Source: Vibrio hippocampi
GTDB lineage: Bacteria > Pseudomonadota > Gammaproteobacteria > Enterobacterales > Vibrionaceae
Direction of reading: 5' to 3'
NCBI RefSeq assembly: GCF_921292975.1
Contig: NZ_CAKLCM010000003.1
Location: 1,178,001 to 1,242,000 of the forward strand
Length of the DNA stretch: 64,000 bases
Part shown: in pieces, positions 16,339-24,365 of the stretch
Position numbering within the stretch: the first letter of the stretch is position 1
Layout: each line of letters begins with the position of its first letter
Notes under the pieces: generated by a model
What the model was told of the DNA's origin: nothing
What the model saw: the letters and a program-made list of their open reading frames with translations, nothing else
Databases searched by the model: none
Program-made: the position numbers and the translations under genes

Positions 16339-17256
16339 ATGAGTACTAGATTCACTTTAACCAACAGTAGTTTACCAACCGTAAAACAACTTCAGTGTTT
16401 TTTGGCTGTTGCACAAGAACTTAACTTCCGCAAGGCGGCTGAGCGTATAAATATGACTCAACCACCACTGACTAGACAGATAAGGTGCTTAGAAGATTTA
16501 CTGGGTTATGAAGTATTCACTCGTAACACTCATGGTGTACACCTAACAAAATCGGGCAATGATCTCCTTATTGAAGCAGAGAAAATCTTATGCCTAATTA
16601 GTGGGCTAAAAGCACTGAATGCGAGAAGTGTCGATAAGATTCGAGTTGGGGCGACCAATACTCTTAACTTCGAGAATATCTCGCCAATCGCAGGAGCTTT
16701 AAACTCTCTCGTTGGAATTGAAAGTGTAGACGTTCACAGTATGAATTCAAGTCAGCTAATTCAAAGCTTACAGAAGAGTTCCTTGGATATCGCTCTCATT
16801 GGAGAGCAAAATACACGCGTAGAAGAAGATATTTCCTTTCATTGGATATACCGCGAGCCACTGTTACTCGTTATGCCTTCCTCACACAAAGCAGCAACAC
16901 AACACCAAGTATCACTTGAAGATGTCTCTGAATTACCTTTGTTTTGGTTTCCTTGGAGTGCCAACCCTGCTTTTTACAAAAAGTGCGAGAAGCTGTTTGA
17001 AAAGCTCCCTTTCCCTCTAAAAAGAATCAAAGAGCCCGATGACACTATTGTAATGCTCTCCAAAGTTGCCAAAGGCAACGCCATCGCATTGATGCCTCGC
17101 TCCATGTGTACTTTTTACAATGAAGACTTGTGCTATAAAGAGCTGACTGACAGTCATAGTAAGCATCTAAATATTGACGTCTATGCTGCAATTAAAAACA
17201 ACGACCGACGACCGCATATCTTCGAGGCTATCGAGAACCTAAAGTCATCCCTATAG
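16339..17256 (+). CDS. LysR-family transcriptional regulator
   Basis: A 305-residue LysR regulator. The N-terminal winged helix (about residues 14-75) contains LQCFLAVAQELNFRKAAERI and TQPPLTRQIRCLEDLLGYEV. The C-terminal periplasmic-binding-like effector domain starts near residue 95 (KIRVGATNTLNF). It is transcribed away from the AfsA-like operon with only AT-rich DNA and an ISAs1 fragment between. Such divergent LysR genes commonly control the neighbouring operon in response to a pathway metabolite. Whether it still does so after the insertion is unknown. The effector cannot be told from sequence. Confidence 0.9.
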   Translation: MSTRFTLTNSSLPTVKQLQCFLAVAQELNFRKAAERINMTQPPLTRQIRCLEDLLGYEVFTRNTHGVHLTKSGNDLLIEAEKILCLISGLKALNARSVDKIRVGATNTLNFENISPIAGALNSLVGIESVDVHSMNSSQLIQSLQKSSLDIALIGEQNTRVEEDISFHWIYREPLLLVMPSSHKAATQHQVSLEDVSELPLFWFPWSANPAFYKKCEKLFEKLPFPLKRIKEPDDTIVMLSKVAKGNAIALMPRSMCTFYNEDLCYKELTDSHSKHLNIDVYAAIKNNDRRPHIFEAIENLKSSL

Positions 17257-17309
17257 CACTGGTACTTTCCCTATAGTTAAAATGAGTACTCCCTTTCACC
17301 ATGACTCAA

Positions 17310-17627
17310 TTAGAAACCCACTAAGGTGACTTTTCCTTGCAATGAATCATTAAGCTGACAAGTAAAATCCACCCTCTTATCAACGTTTTTATCGTATAAG
17401 GTTTTCAACTTATCAAATGCACTAGGAACAAAACTGATGTTTTTCAAACGTAAGCTTTTACGAGTTTGACTGTCCAAAAAGGTCAAAGCTGAGCGGTCGA
17501 GTACATTGTGACATGCATCCAATCCCCCTTTGCTCGCCAACTGACTCTGAATCACTTGCTGAATATCCCCTTGAGAAATAGACGAACTTGCCTGAGCAAA
17601 AACACAGATAGCATGAAGGTCTAGCAT
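17310..17627 (-). CDS. Small hypothetical, possibly exported or a gene fragment
   Basis: About 105 residues, beginning MLDLHAICVFAQASSS at the ATG at 17627; a TTG two codons earlier is possible. The short hydrophobic start with an AQA-S cleavage-like site suggests a signal peptide. The only two cysteines after the possible leader (LDACHNV, FTCQLND) may form a disulphide. No ribosome site is visible, and the start overlaps the end of the AAA+ gene next to a REP-like sequence. The true N-terminus may therefore have been lost or replaced. No family is recognised. Confidence 0.45.
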   Translation of the reverse strand: MLDLHAICVFAQASSSISQGDIQQVIQSQLASKGGLDACHNVLDRSALTFLDSQTRKSLRLKNISFVPSAFDKLKTLYDKNVDKRVDFTCQLNDSLQGKVTLVGF

Positions 17628-18943
17628 TGCCAATGAAATGATGCCTGTCCCGATTTTATTGCATGATTGGCAAGCTCCATTTCGGCAATTTTAATTAGGT
17701 GATTCGGTTGTAAATCGCCAAATATAATGGGATACCCTTTGGCTAACCGATTAACGAACTCATGAGAAAGCTGTAGTTGATTGGTTGGATTGGTAGACGT
17801 TTTAAGAATATCGAACACACTGACCGTTTTACCTTGGGTAGCATGACTGATCACGTCATGACCTAAATTGGTGGTGAATATGATGATGCATTGGCTAAAG
17901 TCGACGTCGTCTTGGCTGGTTTGATCTTTCGCGTTTCCACTATCGAGTACAGACAGTAGTGATTGCACCACGCTTGCATGCGCTTTTTCGATTTCGTCAA
18001 ACAGCAATATTTGTCTTGGATTAGACCTCACGATACGAGTCAGCGCGCCTAAGTTTGCATCCGCATATTGGCTCCCTGAACCAAACAGTTTTAGGGCGTC
18101 TCTTTTATCTTGGTAGTGCTCCATATTAAACACATTAAAGTGATAACCCGAGTGTTCATATTGCTGCAACTGTTTTGCAAACTGCTTGGCAAGATAGGTT
18201 TTTCCAACGCCTGATGGACCGACGAAAGTATAAATGAGCCTAGGTCCTTGTTGCGCTTGCAAACTGGAGGCTAAGTACCCATAGCACAGTTGTTCAATCG
18301 CTTTCTGTTGACCGATCACCGATCCCGTGAGCTCAATATTTATTCTTTCGCTGATTTTAGCCCTAGTAACTAAGTTGTTTGTCACTGGGTTTAAGTGGAG
18401 AAATGCGTCCACTTCGCGGCTCTTGGATGCCAGTAGGTTTTCGACCAGCTTATCGGTTTTAAGCTGATTGCTCACCAGCGACTCCCAAAAGAGCCTTTCA
18501 AGATCATGCGATAAAGAGAGTTTGGGAATTAAGCTGTGGGCATCTTGAAACCAAGTCGTCGATGGATCGCCATAACTGCGTTTTTCAGCAACCTGTAAAA
18601 TATTCTCTCTTAATTGATAGGCTTTGGCGCTAAACGCTAGCTGATAGGTCTGTGACTTTAACCTTTCCGCTAATGCACTTAATATCTCGACGTTGGACAA
18701 TATCGCGGAAAACAGGTGCTCCAAACCCACCTCTAACGTTATGGATTTGCTGTTTCTAATTCTTTCTATTGTTGAGTTACACTCATGAGATAAATATTCG
18801 GCGGTCGCCACCAGAATAAGCTCTTCAATAAGTGATTTTCCCTTTTCATCGAATTTTTTATACAGAGACTCGACGCTCAAATTGTCACTAAAATCAATCA
18901 AATCATCCACTGAAGTACTGCCTATAGTGTGAAAATCAAACAA
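17621..18943 (-). CDS. ClpB/ClpA-like AAA+ ATPase, C-terminally short
   Basis: A 440-residue protein with one AAA+ module of the Clp type from about residue 205. Walker A is GPSGVGKT, Walker B ILLFDEIEKAH, and sensor-1-like IIFTTNLG. The N-terminal 200 residues are predicted helical and have no zinc motif. The start codon is TTG, with no obvious ribosome site. The small helical C-terminal AAA+ subdomain (the usual GARPL-type sensor 2 region) is missing. The frame ends in a segment encoded by a REP-like sequence TGCCTGTCCCGATT (17642-17655), so the 3' end looks replaced by a repeat insertion. Function as an unfoldase is doubtful in this state. Confidence 0.72.
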   Translation of the reverse strand: MFDFHTIGSTSVDDLIDFSDNLSVESLYKKFDEKGKSLIEELILVATAEYLSHECNSTIERIRNSKSITLEVGLEHLFSAILSNVEILSALAERLKSQTYQLAFSAKAYQLRENILQVAEKRSYGDPSTTWFQDAHSLIPKLSLSHDLERLFWESLVSNQLKTDKLVENLLASKSREVDAFLHLNPVTNNLVTRAKISERINIELTGSVIGQQKAIEQLCYGYLASSLQAQQGPRLIYTFVGPSGVGKTYLAKQFAKQLQQYEHSGYHFNVFNMEHYQDKRDALKLFGSGSQYADANLGALTRIVRSNPRQILLFDEIEKAHASVVQSLLSVLDSGNAKDQTSQDDVDFSQCIIIFTTNLGHDVISHATQGKTVSVFDILKTSTNPTNQLQLSHEFVNRLAKGYPIIFGDLQPNHLIKIAEMELANHAIKSGQASFHWQC

Positions 18944-19225
18944 TCCGTTATTCGATCATTTAGAATAATAATAATTAATATAAATACTATTCGAAAATAC
19001 ATTTTGTCGCTCTCTATAGCAACACTCGTCTCTCAAACAGATTGTAAAGCAAAGCCAGTAGATATTATTTTTGTGAACCTAATCATGTCGTAAATGTTTA
19101 GTGGTGGACTTTGTTTTTAAATTTAAATCAATAATTTTTGTTTCATCAATAGGAAATGCACGTCGTCTAAGTCTAGGAGGGTTATTTACAATAGTGGTTC
19201 TGAATATAACGACTAAAAAGCCTAA

Positions 19226-19342
19226 ATGAAGAAGAATTTAATCGCGATTGCGCTGTTATCTACCATTGTTACTAGATGTAATAATGATGATCCACTGAAT
19301 CCACCAGAAGAGGGGGTTGCGAAAGTGAACGTTAGGCACTAG
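19226..19342 (+). CDS. Possible 38-residue lipoprotein-like peptide
   Basis: Starts MKKNLIAIALLSTIVTRCNN and ends at the TAG at 19340. The basic start, hydrophobic core and single Cys look like a lipoprotein signal, but Arg before the Cys is not a good lipobox, so it may be a decayed entericidin-like or lipoprotein gene. The stop codon lies inside a hairpin. The flanking stretch 18944-19225 is AT-rich and shows nothing else. Confidence 0.35.
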   Translation: MKKNLIAIALLSTIVTRCNNDDPLNPPEEGVAKVNVRH

Positions 19343-19356
19343 TTCTCCTAGTGCCT
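19334..19356 (+). terminator. Hairpin after the small peptide gene
   Basis: The perfect arms AGGCACTA and TAGTGCCT enclose GTTCTCC. A further TTAGTGCCT copy lies at 19371. The T tract is poor, so this is only a possible terminator. Confidence 0.45.
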
Positions 19357-19401
19357 TGTAAACCAGTACCTTAGTGCCTCTAATTATCGTTAGAGCGAGT
19401 A

Positions 19402-19773
19402 TTAATTTATATGGCGGACGTGTTCGAGTATGTCATTGACCTCTTTTTCGGTTAGTATGCCCTTAAAAGCGGGCATCAAGCCATCTTGCCCGTTGTCACC
19501 ATCTAGCACAGAGCTGATCAGTTCATACTTAAAACCAAATGGGTTCACTAGTTCTTCAAAAATATTATCGGGACGAACTGCGAGCGTGTTTGAAGCGACT
19601 CCATCTCCTAATCCTTTCGAACCATGACAAACGGCGCAGTTCGTATTATAGAGTTTCTGCCCTGATGCTAGGTTCGGTTCTCCGTACACGCTATCTGTAT
19701 ACACTTTAGCTCCGAAAAAGCTCGCCCCTGAGATAATGATTAGACCGACGGTATAAATTATGATTTTTTTCAT
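19402..19773 (-). CDS. Class I c-type cytochrome, membrane-anchored or periplasmic
   Basis: A 123-residue monohaem cytochrome c. The hydrophobic N-terminal segment IIIYTVGLIIISGASFFGAKV (split as a signal or anchor) has no clear cleavage site, so the protein may stay tethered to the inner membrane. The haem motif is CAVCH within NCAVCHGSKGLGDG, and the distal Met ligand is in LMPAFKG, followed by the C-terminal helix. It carries electrons in the periplasm. It stands alone with no oxidase or dehydrogenase gene beside it, so its partner is unknown. Confidence 0.9.
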   Translation of the reverse strand: MKKIIIYTVGLIIISGASFFGAKVYTDSVYGEPNLASGQKLYNTNCAVCHGSKGLGDGVASNTLAVRPDNIFEELVNPFGFKYELISSVLDGDNGQDGLMPAFKGILTEKEVNDILEHVRHIN

Positions 19774-19881
19774 ATTGCCTCCAGGAGTTTTCTGAACCGT
19801 ATTTATATAGGCATTAGAGTGAAAAAATAGTGAAGTTTCCTAGAGATTCTTGGTCGGTCAGCGGCTTTGAGACACACATAA

Positions 19882-20005
19882 TGTTAGGGCACCTCTTTTA
19901 TTGATTTGGCTATATTGCAGCTACCTCAATTCAGATAAGTCTAAATTCAGATAGCCTAAATCAAAGAGCTTATATCAAAGAGCTCTTTAGAGGTGCGACC
20001 TAACA
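19882..20005. mobile_element. MITE-like inverted-repeat element
   Basis: Imperfect terminal inverted repeats TGTTAGG.GCACCTCT (19882-19896) and AGAGGTGCGACCTAACA (19989-20005) bound a 124-bp noncoding unit. The symmetry continues inward as TTGATTT.GGCTAT against ATAGCCTAAATCAA. One arm has a local duplication of ATCAAAGAGCT. The structure is that of a non-autonomous miniature element. No clear target duplication was found. Confidence 0.6.
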
Positions 20006-20033
20006 CATCGACTTGCGATTGTGCTCACCTCAG

Positions 20034-21299
20034 CTACTGACGACGCTTTTTCTTCTTTTTACCCGTCCCTTCTGGTTTCGGGCGTGGTGTCATTGGTGCA
20101 AAGTACGCTTCACTTTGATCGTCTTCCACTTCAAAACCGGCCACCTGTTCGCGCTCTAGGCGGAATTTATTTTTCTTTTCGATCACTTTAAAGTGATGGT
20201 AGTCATCGTAATCAATCAGTGACAATCCAAGACCCACCTCACCCGCACGACCACTACGTCCAATTCGGTGCATATAGTCCGCTGGGCTGCGAGGTAAGTC
20301 AAAGTTGATGACGACAGGAAGCTTTTCAATATCCAGACCACGCGCGGCAATGTCGGTGGCGATCAACACGTGAATTTCTCCAGATTTAAATCCCTCCAGC
20401 ACGCGAGTACGAGCGCCTTGCCCTTTATCACCGTGGAATACTTCCGCCGTGATACCGCGCTTTGATAGCTTCTGCGCTAGGTGGTTACAGGCATTTTTTG
20501 CATTAACGAAGATCAGCGCTTGTCGCCATTGGTTCTCTTTAATGAGGTGTGCCAATACAGCGGTCTTCTCGCCCTTGTTGACACTGAATACACGCTGTAC
20601 CAGCGTGCTGGCTTCAGCGCTTTGCAGCTGTACTTCAACGGGATCATTAAGAAGGTTTTGCGCCAGAGTGGTCACTTTTTCAGGGAACGTGGCAGAGAAC
20701 AGTAGCGTCTGTTTGTTGTCCGGCAATAGAGCTAGGATCTTGCTGAGCTCCTCGGCAAAGCCAAGACTGAGCATGCGGTCGGCTTCATCAAGCACTAAGG
20801 TTTTGACTTGCTCTAGGTTGATGGCATTGCTCGATACGAGGTCAAGCAGACGACCAGGGGTGGCGACCACAATATCGCAACCGCCGCGAAGCATTAGCAT
20901 TTGTGGGTTAACTGAAACACCACCAAATACCGCGACAGTTTTAATCTCATGTCTTAGGTGATACGAGTAAGATTTGATGTTGTAAGCCACCTGAGAGGCT
21001 AATTCACGCGTAGGCACTAAAACCAGGTGAGAAACGAAGTTGCCACGACGTGTGTTTGTTTTCTTTTGCAGGTAACTGTCTTGCTGGTAAATCTTTTGCA
21101 AGATTGGCAACGCGAATGCGGCTGTTTTACCAGAGCCGGTATTTGCCCCACCCACGAAATCACGTCCCTCAAGCAGATGTGGAATAGTGTGAGATTGGAT
21201 TGGCGTTGGTTGGGTGTACTCCAATTCCTCTAGTCGCTCAACTAGGATTGGAATCAGACCAAGGTCGGCAAATTTTGCTGGCTGTGTGTGATCAGTCAT
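20034..21299 (-). CDS. DEAD-box RNA helicase, RhlE-like
   Basis: A 421-residue ATP-dependent RNA helicase. The Q motif is YTQPTPIQ, motif I NTGSGKT, Ia PTRELA, II VLDEADRM, III SAT, V DIAARGLDI and VI HRIGRSGRAG, followed by a short basic tail (KKKKKRRQ) that probably helps RNA binding. It has no specialised RNA-recognition domain, unlike the DeaD protein encoded at 45839. Roles in ribosome assembly or mRNA turnover are usual for this class. It is monocistronic. The 3' flank (19774-20033) holds only the MITE-like unit. Confidence 0.92.
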   Translation of the reverse strand: MTDHTQPAKFADLGLIPILVERLEELEYTQPTPIQSHTIPHLLEGRDFVGGANTGSGKTAAFALPILQKIYQQDSYLQKKTNTRRGNFVSHLVLVPTRELASQVAYNIKSYSYHLRHEIKTVAVFGGVSVNPQMLMLRGGCDIVVATPGRLLDLVSSNAINLEQVKTLVLDEADRMLSLGFAEELSKILALLPDNKQTLLFSATFPEKVTTLAQNLLNDPVEVQLQSAEASTLVQRVFSVNKGEKTAVLAHLIKENQWRQALIFVNAKNACNHLAQKLSKRGITAEVFHGDKGQGARTRVLEGFKSGEIHVLIATDIAARGLDIEKLPVVINFDLPRSPADYMHRIGRSGRAGEVGLGLSLIDYDDYHHFKVIEKKNKFRLEREQVAGFEVEDDQSEAYFAPMTPRPKPEGTGKKKKKRRQ

Positions 21300-21414
21300 G
21301 ACGTGTGATGGCTCTGGGCTAAATAAGGGTCGTGTATCTTAGTCTATTTGCGGTAATGGCGTTAGTAAAATCAAGTTTGTTGGCAAAATCGTCAACGATT
21401 GGCTTTTTAAGACA

Positions 21415-21445
21415 CAAAAAAAACCAGCATAACGAATGCTGGCTC
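21415..21445 (-). terminator. Rho-independent terminator of the fimbrial operon
   Basis: On the minus strand, GCCAGCATT-CGTT-ATGCTGGT is followed by a run of eight T. It lies about 75 bases after the stop of the last fimbrial-cluster gene. Confidence 0.85.
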
Positions 21446-21517
21446 AAAAAATGAAATCCATGATTTAAAGTGTCGAAGGTTAAGTAACGCGTTGTGATTT
21501 ATTGTAGATCTTCGTCA

Positions 21518-22516
21518 TTAATGAAAGGCAGCAAAAAACAGCACATTTATTTGATCTGTACCCGTACAACTGCCGTCGGCGACCCACTGGGCGGTGATGT
21601 TGCCATTCACGACCTCACTTAGGTCCGCTTCGTCTCCATTAGGATAGGTATCCCAAAAAGTACCATCGGGACGATATAATTTGAAAGAGGCACCAGCACA
21701 GGTGGGGGGGTCTATTATTTCGTAATCTATAAACATAAGCCCGGCGTAATCTGACACTGGCGCATGACCACCATCAAAAAGGACTTCTATTGTATACGGT
21801 ATTTCCACGCTACTACTAGTCCCAGATTGAGGTAGCCTACCGAAATCAATGACTGGTTCTGATATGAGTGTGACTGTTTTATAATGTCTATAATATTTTA
21901 GCTCAAGACATAAATGCGCCATTACCGACCCATCTCTATAATAGGGATCTGGGCATAAATAACCAGAATGAGATTGAGTAACTTTCAACATTTCGCTAAC
22001 TACATCATGAAAAACGACTTTTCTTCCAGGCAATATGCTATTATCACACCTTAAAGCATCGGTATCTAAATAACAATTAGCAGTATTCAAATCACTCGGA
22101 TTAGTGCCATTTTTAAAAACCTCATTTCCATATTCATTAATAACATAAGTGTCCCATGTTACATTTGAACCTATTAAATTTACATCGACATAGGGTCCAG
22201 TATACAGCGGAGTATAAAGCGGGTTTGATAATAACGGAAAGACTGAAGAATCTACATAGCTGCCGCATGACGACCAGGAGCAAGTACTAGGACTAGTACC
22301 GACAGGTTCCAAATAATATATATAATCTGCTGACTGATTAAAAAAATAGCGACCAACACGACTCGAGGTCATAGTACCAACGAATAACACATCTTTGTAT
22401 GCATTATTTTCAAAAAAAGTATAATGGGTATTAGCAGTCAACTCAATATCAGCACGCACAGAAAATGTAACAAAAAAAACCAACATACTTGTTAATAAGG
22501 TTTTCACTCTATTCAT
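21518..22516 (-). CDS. Exported protein at the end of the fimbrial operon, putative tip adhesin
   Basis: About 332 residues from the ATG at 22516, which follows AGGA; a longer frame from 22552 overlaps the previous gene and has no ribosome site. The signal peptide is MNRVKTLLTSMLVFFVTFSVRA. The mature protein has several Cys (SPSTCSWSSCGSY, NCYLDTDALRCDN, GYLCPDPYYR) and beta-strand-rich sequence, and ends with GSCTGTDQINVLFFAAF. It is the last gene of a chaperone-usher operon. Two-domain adhesins often occupy this position, so a tip adhesin is the best guess, but I do not recognise its family. Confidence 0.7.
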   Translation of the reverse strand: MNRVKTLLTSMLVFFVTFSVRADIELTANTHYTFFENNAYKDVLFVGTMTSSRVGRYFFNQSADYIYYLEPVGTSPSTCSWSSCGSYVDSSVFPLLSNPLYTPLYTGPYVDVNLIGSNVTWDTYVINEYGNEVFKNGTNPSDLNTANCYLDTDALRCDNSILPGRKVVFHDVVSEMLKVTQSHSGYLCPDPYYRDGSVMAHLCLELKYYRHYKTVTLISEPVIDFGRLPQSGTSSSVEIPYTIEVLFDGGHAPVSDYAGLMFIDYEIIDPPTCAGASFKLYRPDGTFWDTYPNGDEADLSEVVNGNITAQWVADGSCTGTDQINVLFFAAFH

Positions 22517-22533
22517 TATTAATTTCATCCTAA

Positions 22534-23124
22534 CTATTTTGAAATTAGCCACTTAAGTTCAACATAAGTCGCACTGTGCCCGTGTACGTCAGCATTAGAG
22601 TCAAAATCAATATATTGATAATTTAACCCAGCGGCAAACTGCTCCGTAAATCCATAGTAAATACCACCACCAATTACAAGCGATAAGTCATTTCTGCCCG
22701 AGGCTGCATGGCGAATATCCGAAACACCCAGTTTTAGGGAGATATCTAAATGGGGTGTGGGCGGATAGGTGAGCAATCCGCTCACGACTAGCCCATCATG
22801 CTTTAACTGTTCAGAGTGACCTAAATGTTGGTATTCAACTTGTGTCGAAAAATAGTCTGAATAGCGATAGCCAAGCACCAAACCTCGGGTAAGGTGATTG
22901 CTATTATCGACTAAGCGATGATTGTCATCGACTTCACCTAAGACTTGTCCATACCCCAACTGCCCACCGAGATACAGCCCAGTCGATCCATCGGCGTAGG
23001 CACTTTGAGTCGTGAATGCGAGGCAAGCAACGGTAACAATAATGGCGTTGTTAACTATCGCAAAGTTGTTAACTATCGCAAAGTTGTTAACTCTCGCGAC
23101 GTTGTTCGCTAAAGATAGCTTCAT
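22534..23124 (-). CDS. Outer-membrane beta-barrel protein (OmpA/opacity-like)
   Basis: About 196 residues from the ATG at 23124, which follows AAGGAG. An upstream ATG at 23139 overlaps that ribosome site. After a signal peptide ending SAYA, the sequence alternates polar and hydrophobic residues in eight likely strands (GLYLGGQLGYGQV, RGLVLGYRYSDYFSTQVEY, LVIGGGIYYGFTEQF) and ends with the strand YVELKWLISK. Signal-peptide codons contain an 18-bp tandem repeat. Presence inside a chaperone-usher operon is unusual. It may stabilise the usher or act as an accessory surface protein, but that is inference. Confidence 0.8.
   Translation of the reverse strand: MKLSLANNVARVNNFAIVNNFAIVNNAIIVTVACLAFTTQSAYADGSTGLYLGGQLGYGQVLGEVDDNHRLVDNSNHLTRGLVLGYRYSDYFSTQVEYQHLGHSEQLKHDGLVVSGLLTYPPTPHLDISLKLGVSDIRHAASGRNDLSLVIGGGIYYGFTEQFAAGLNYQYIDFDSNADVHGHSATYVELKWLISK
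23047..23109. repeat. 18-bp in-frame tandem repeat in a signal-peptide coding region
   Basis: Two perfect copies of GTTGTTAACTATCGCAAA and a diverged third run end to end, with a partial fourth. They encode repeated VNNFAI-like hexapeptides in the leader of the outer-membrane barrel gene. Copy changes keep the frame but alter signal-peptide length. Confidence 0.85.
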
Positions 23125-23139
23125 GATTGACTCCTTCAC

Positions 23140-23622
23140 TTAAGGGTAAGTTAAAGTAAACACGACGGGCTTACTAAACCAACCTGTATCTGCACCGGTC
23201 CCGATCGTTGTTACAACATCGAGTACGCACGATCGACTAGCGGTAGTATGGACTTGTATACAAAACTCCTCGCTACCGTCTAAATCCACCGCCGCTCCAG
23301 CATATTTTAGATTCATCTCAGCATCGGTTCTTAACTCAAGTGCCGTCACATCACCGACCACTAAATCCGTGGACGTAGCGGTAAGCCCGGTTGCATAACC
23401 GATGTGGTCACAATCAATATCTACTGCGACATTGCCGACACTCCCGCTTGTTCCTCTCGCCAGCATACCTAAGTCAAATACGGGTGGCACCGTGATCAAA
23501 CAAGTCACCGGGACATATTCAACAGTAAAAATAACTTCAATCTCATCATAATCAGCAGCCCGGGCTGGAAGCACAGTCAAGACGCTGAATATCAACACCA
23601 AGAGTGCGTGAATTTTATTCAT
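23140..23622 (-). CDS. Minor fimbrial subunit-like protein
   Basis: A 160-residue exported protein with signal peptide MNKIHALLVLIFSVLTVLPARA. It has an Ig-like beta-rich mature part with two Cys pairs (VPVTCLITV with DIDCDHIG; EEFCIQVH with SRSCVLDV). It ends in the hydrophobic alternating strand VVFTLTYP, the pattern of a donor or terminal beta strand in pilins. It lies 11 bases after the chaperone gene and directly before the barrel gene. It probably acts as a minor or adaptor subunit assembled by the usher. Sequence similarity to the major subunit is weak. Confidence 0.75.
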   Translation of the reverse strand: MNKIHALLVLIFSVLTVLPARAADYDEIEVIFTVEYVPVTCLITVPPVFDLGMLARGTSGSVGNVAVDIDCDHIGYATGLTATSTDLVVGDVTALELRTDAEMNLKYAGAAVDLDGSEEFCIQVHTTASRSCVLDVVTTIGTGADTGWFSKPVVFTLTYP

Positions 23623-23633
23623 AGATGACTCCC

Positions 23634-24365
23634 TTAGCGCTTGCTTTCACTAAACGTGCATTGACTTCCTTCGGTAGCACGCATATCGCAGTCATACTGT
23701 CTCACGCCGCCGTAATCATCTATCGAAGAAAAACTGAGTTTTGTATCTTGTGTCCGGAGACTCTTTAGAGGTACGGAAGAAAACGGCGTCATTGTGGTCA
23801 AACTATCGTTCACTAATGTTCTATCGTCGTTAATGGCGATAATGGCGAAATAAAACGGCGTCGGGTTCTCCATGTAAACCTGTCCGTTTTTGCGCAATAA
23901 TTTGATATTGCTTTCCGCATCCTGCCTTTCAACCCCGAGCTCACTTGGTCGATATAACAGCTTAACAATGGTTCTTGTCGCCATCACAAACTGATTATTT
24001 GACAGCCCATCGCTTTTCGGCGTTGGCGGTATTTCTTGCAGATTAATGGTAAATAGACTTTCTCTGTCCGTGGCAAGGCTGTCCGTTTGCATCTGTGAAA
24101 CCTGCACCACATGTCGACCGTTATTGGGGTCAACGGTGAACATGCTTGGATTGACGGCAAACGGAATATCCGGGGTATCGTCGCTGTTTTCTATCCAAAA
24201 CTGTGCGCCGTATTTTTCTTTAGCATTGTTCTCTACCGTCACAGGAATGGCATTGGCTTCTTGTTTATAAATAAAACGGGTGCCGTGTAACACCAAAGCG
24301 CTATTGGCAAAAAACGTGGGCATCAGCAATCCGACCACAACGCCAAATTTTGATAAACTATTCAC
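23634..24365 (-). CDS. Periplasmic fimbrial chaperone (PapD family)
   Basis: A 243-residue PapD-like chaperone that stabilises pilin subunits by donor-strand complementation and delivers them to the usher. The signal peptide ends near NSA. The two-Ig-domain pattern includes the conserved Arg in HGTRFIYK, the subunit-capping strand around VMATRTIVKLLYRPSEL with its conserved Arg, Lys and Tyr, and a second domain with MENPTPFYFAI. The start overlaps the usher stop by eight bases, indicating coupling. The C-terminal cysteines (YDCDMRATEGSQCTF) probably form a disulphide. Confidence 0.92.
   Translation of the reverse strand: MNSLSKFGVVVGLLMPTFFANSALVLHGTRFIYKQEANAIPVTVENNAKEKYGAQFWIENSDDTPDIPFAVNPSMFTVDPNNGRHVVQVSQMQTDSLATDRESLFTINLQEIPPTPKSDGLSNNQFVMATRTIVKLLYRPSELGVERQDAESNIKLLRKNGQVYMENPTPFYFAIIAINDDRTLVNDSLTTMTPFSSVPLKSLRTQDTKLSFSSIDDYGGVRQYDCDMRATEGSQCTFSESKR

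Noticed and set aside
20449..20961. 170-codon plus-strand frame opposite the DEAD-box helicase gene
   Set aside because: It is a shadow of the conserved helicase core, Ser/Cys-rich, with no ribosome site.
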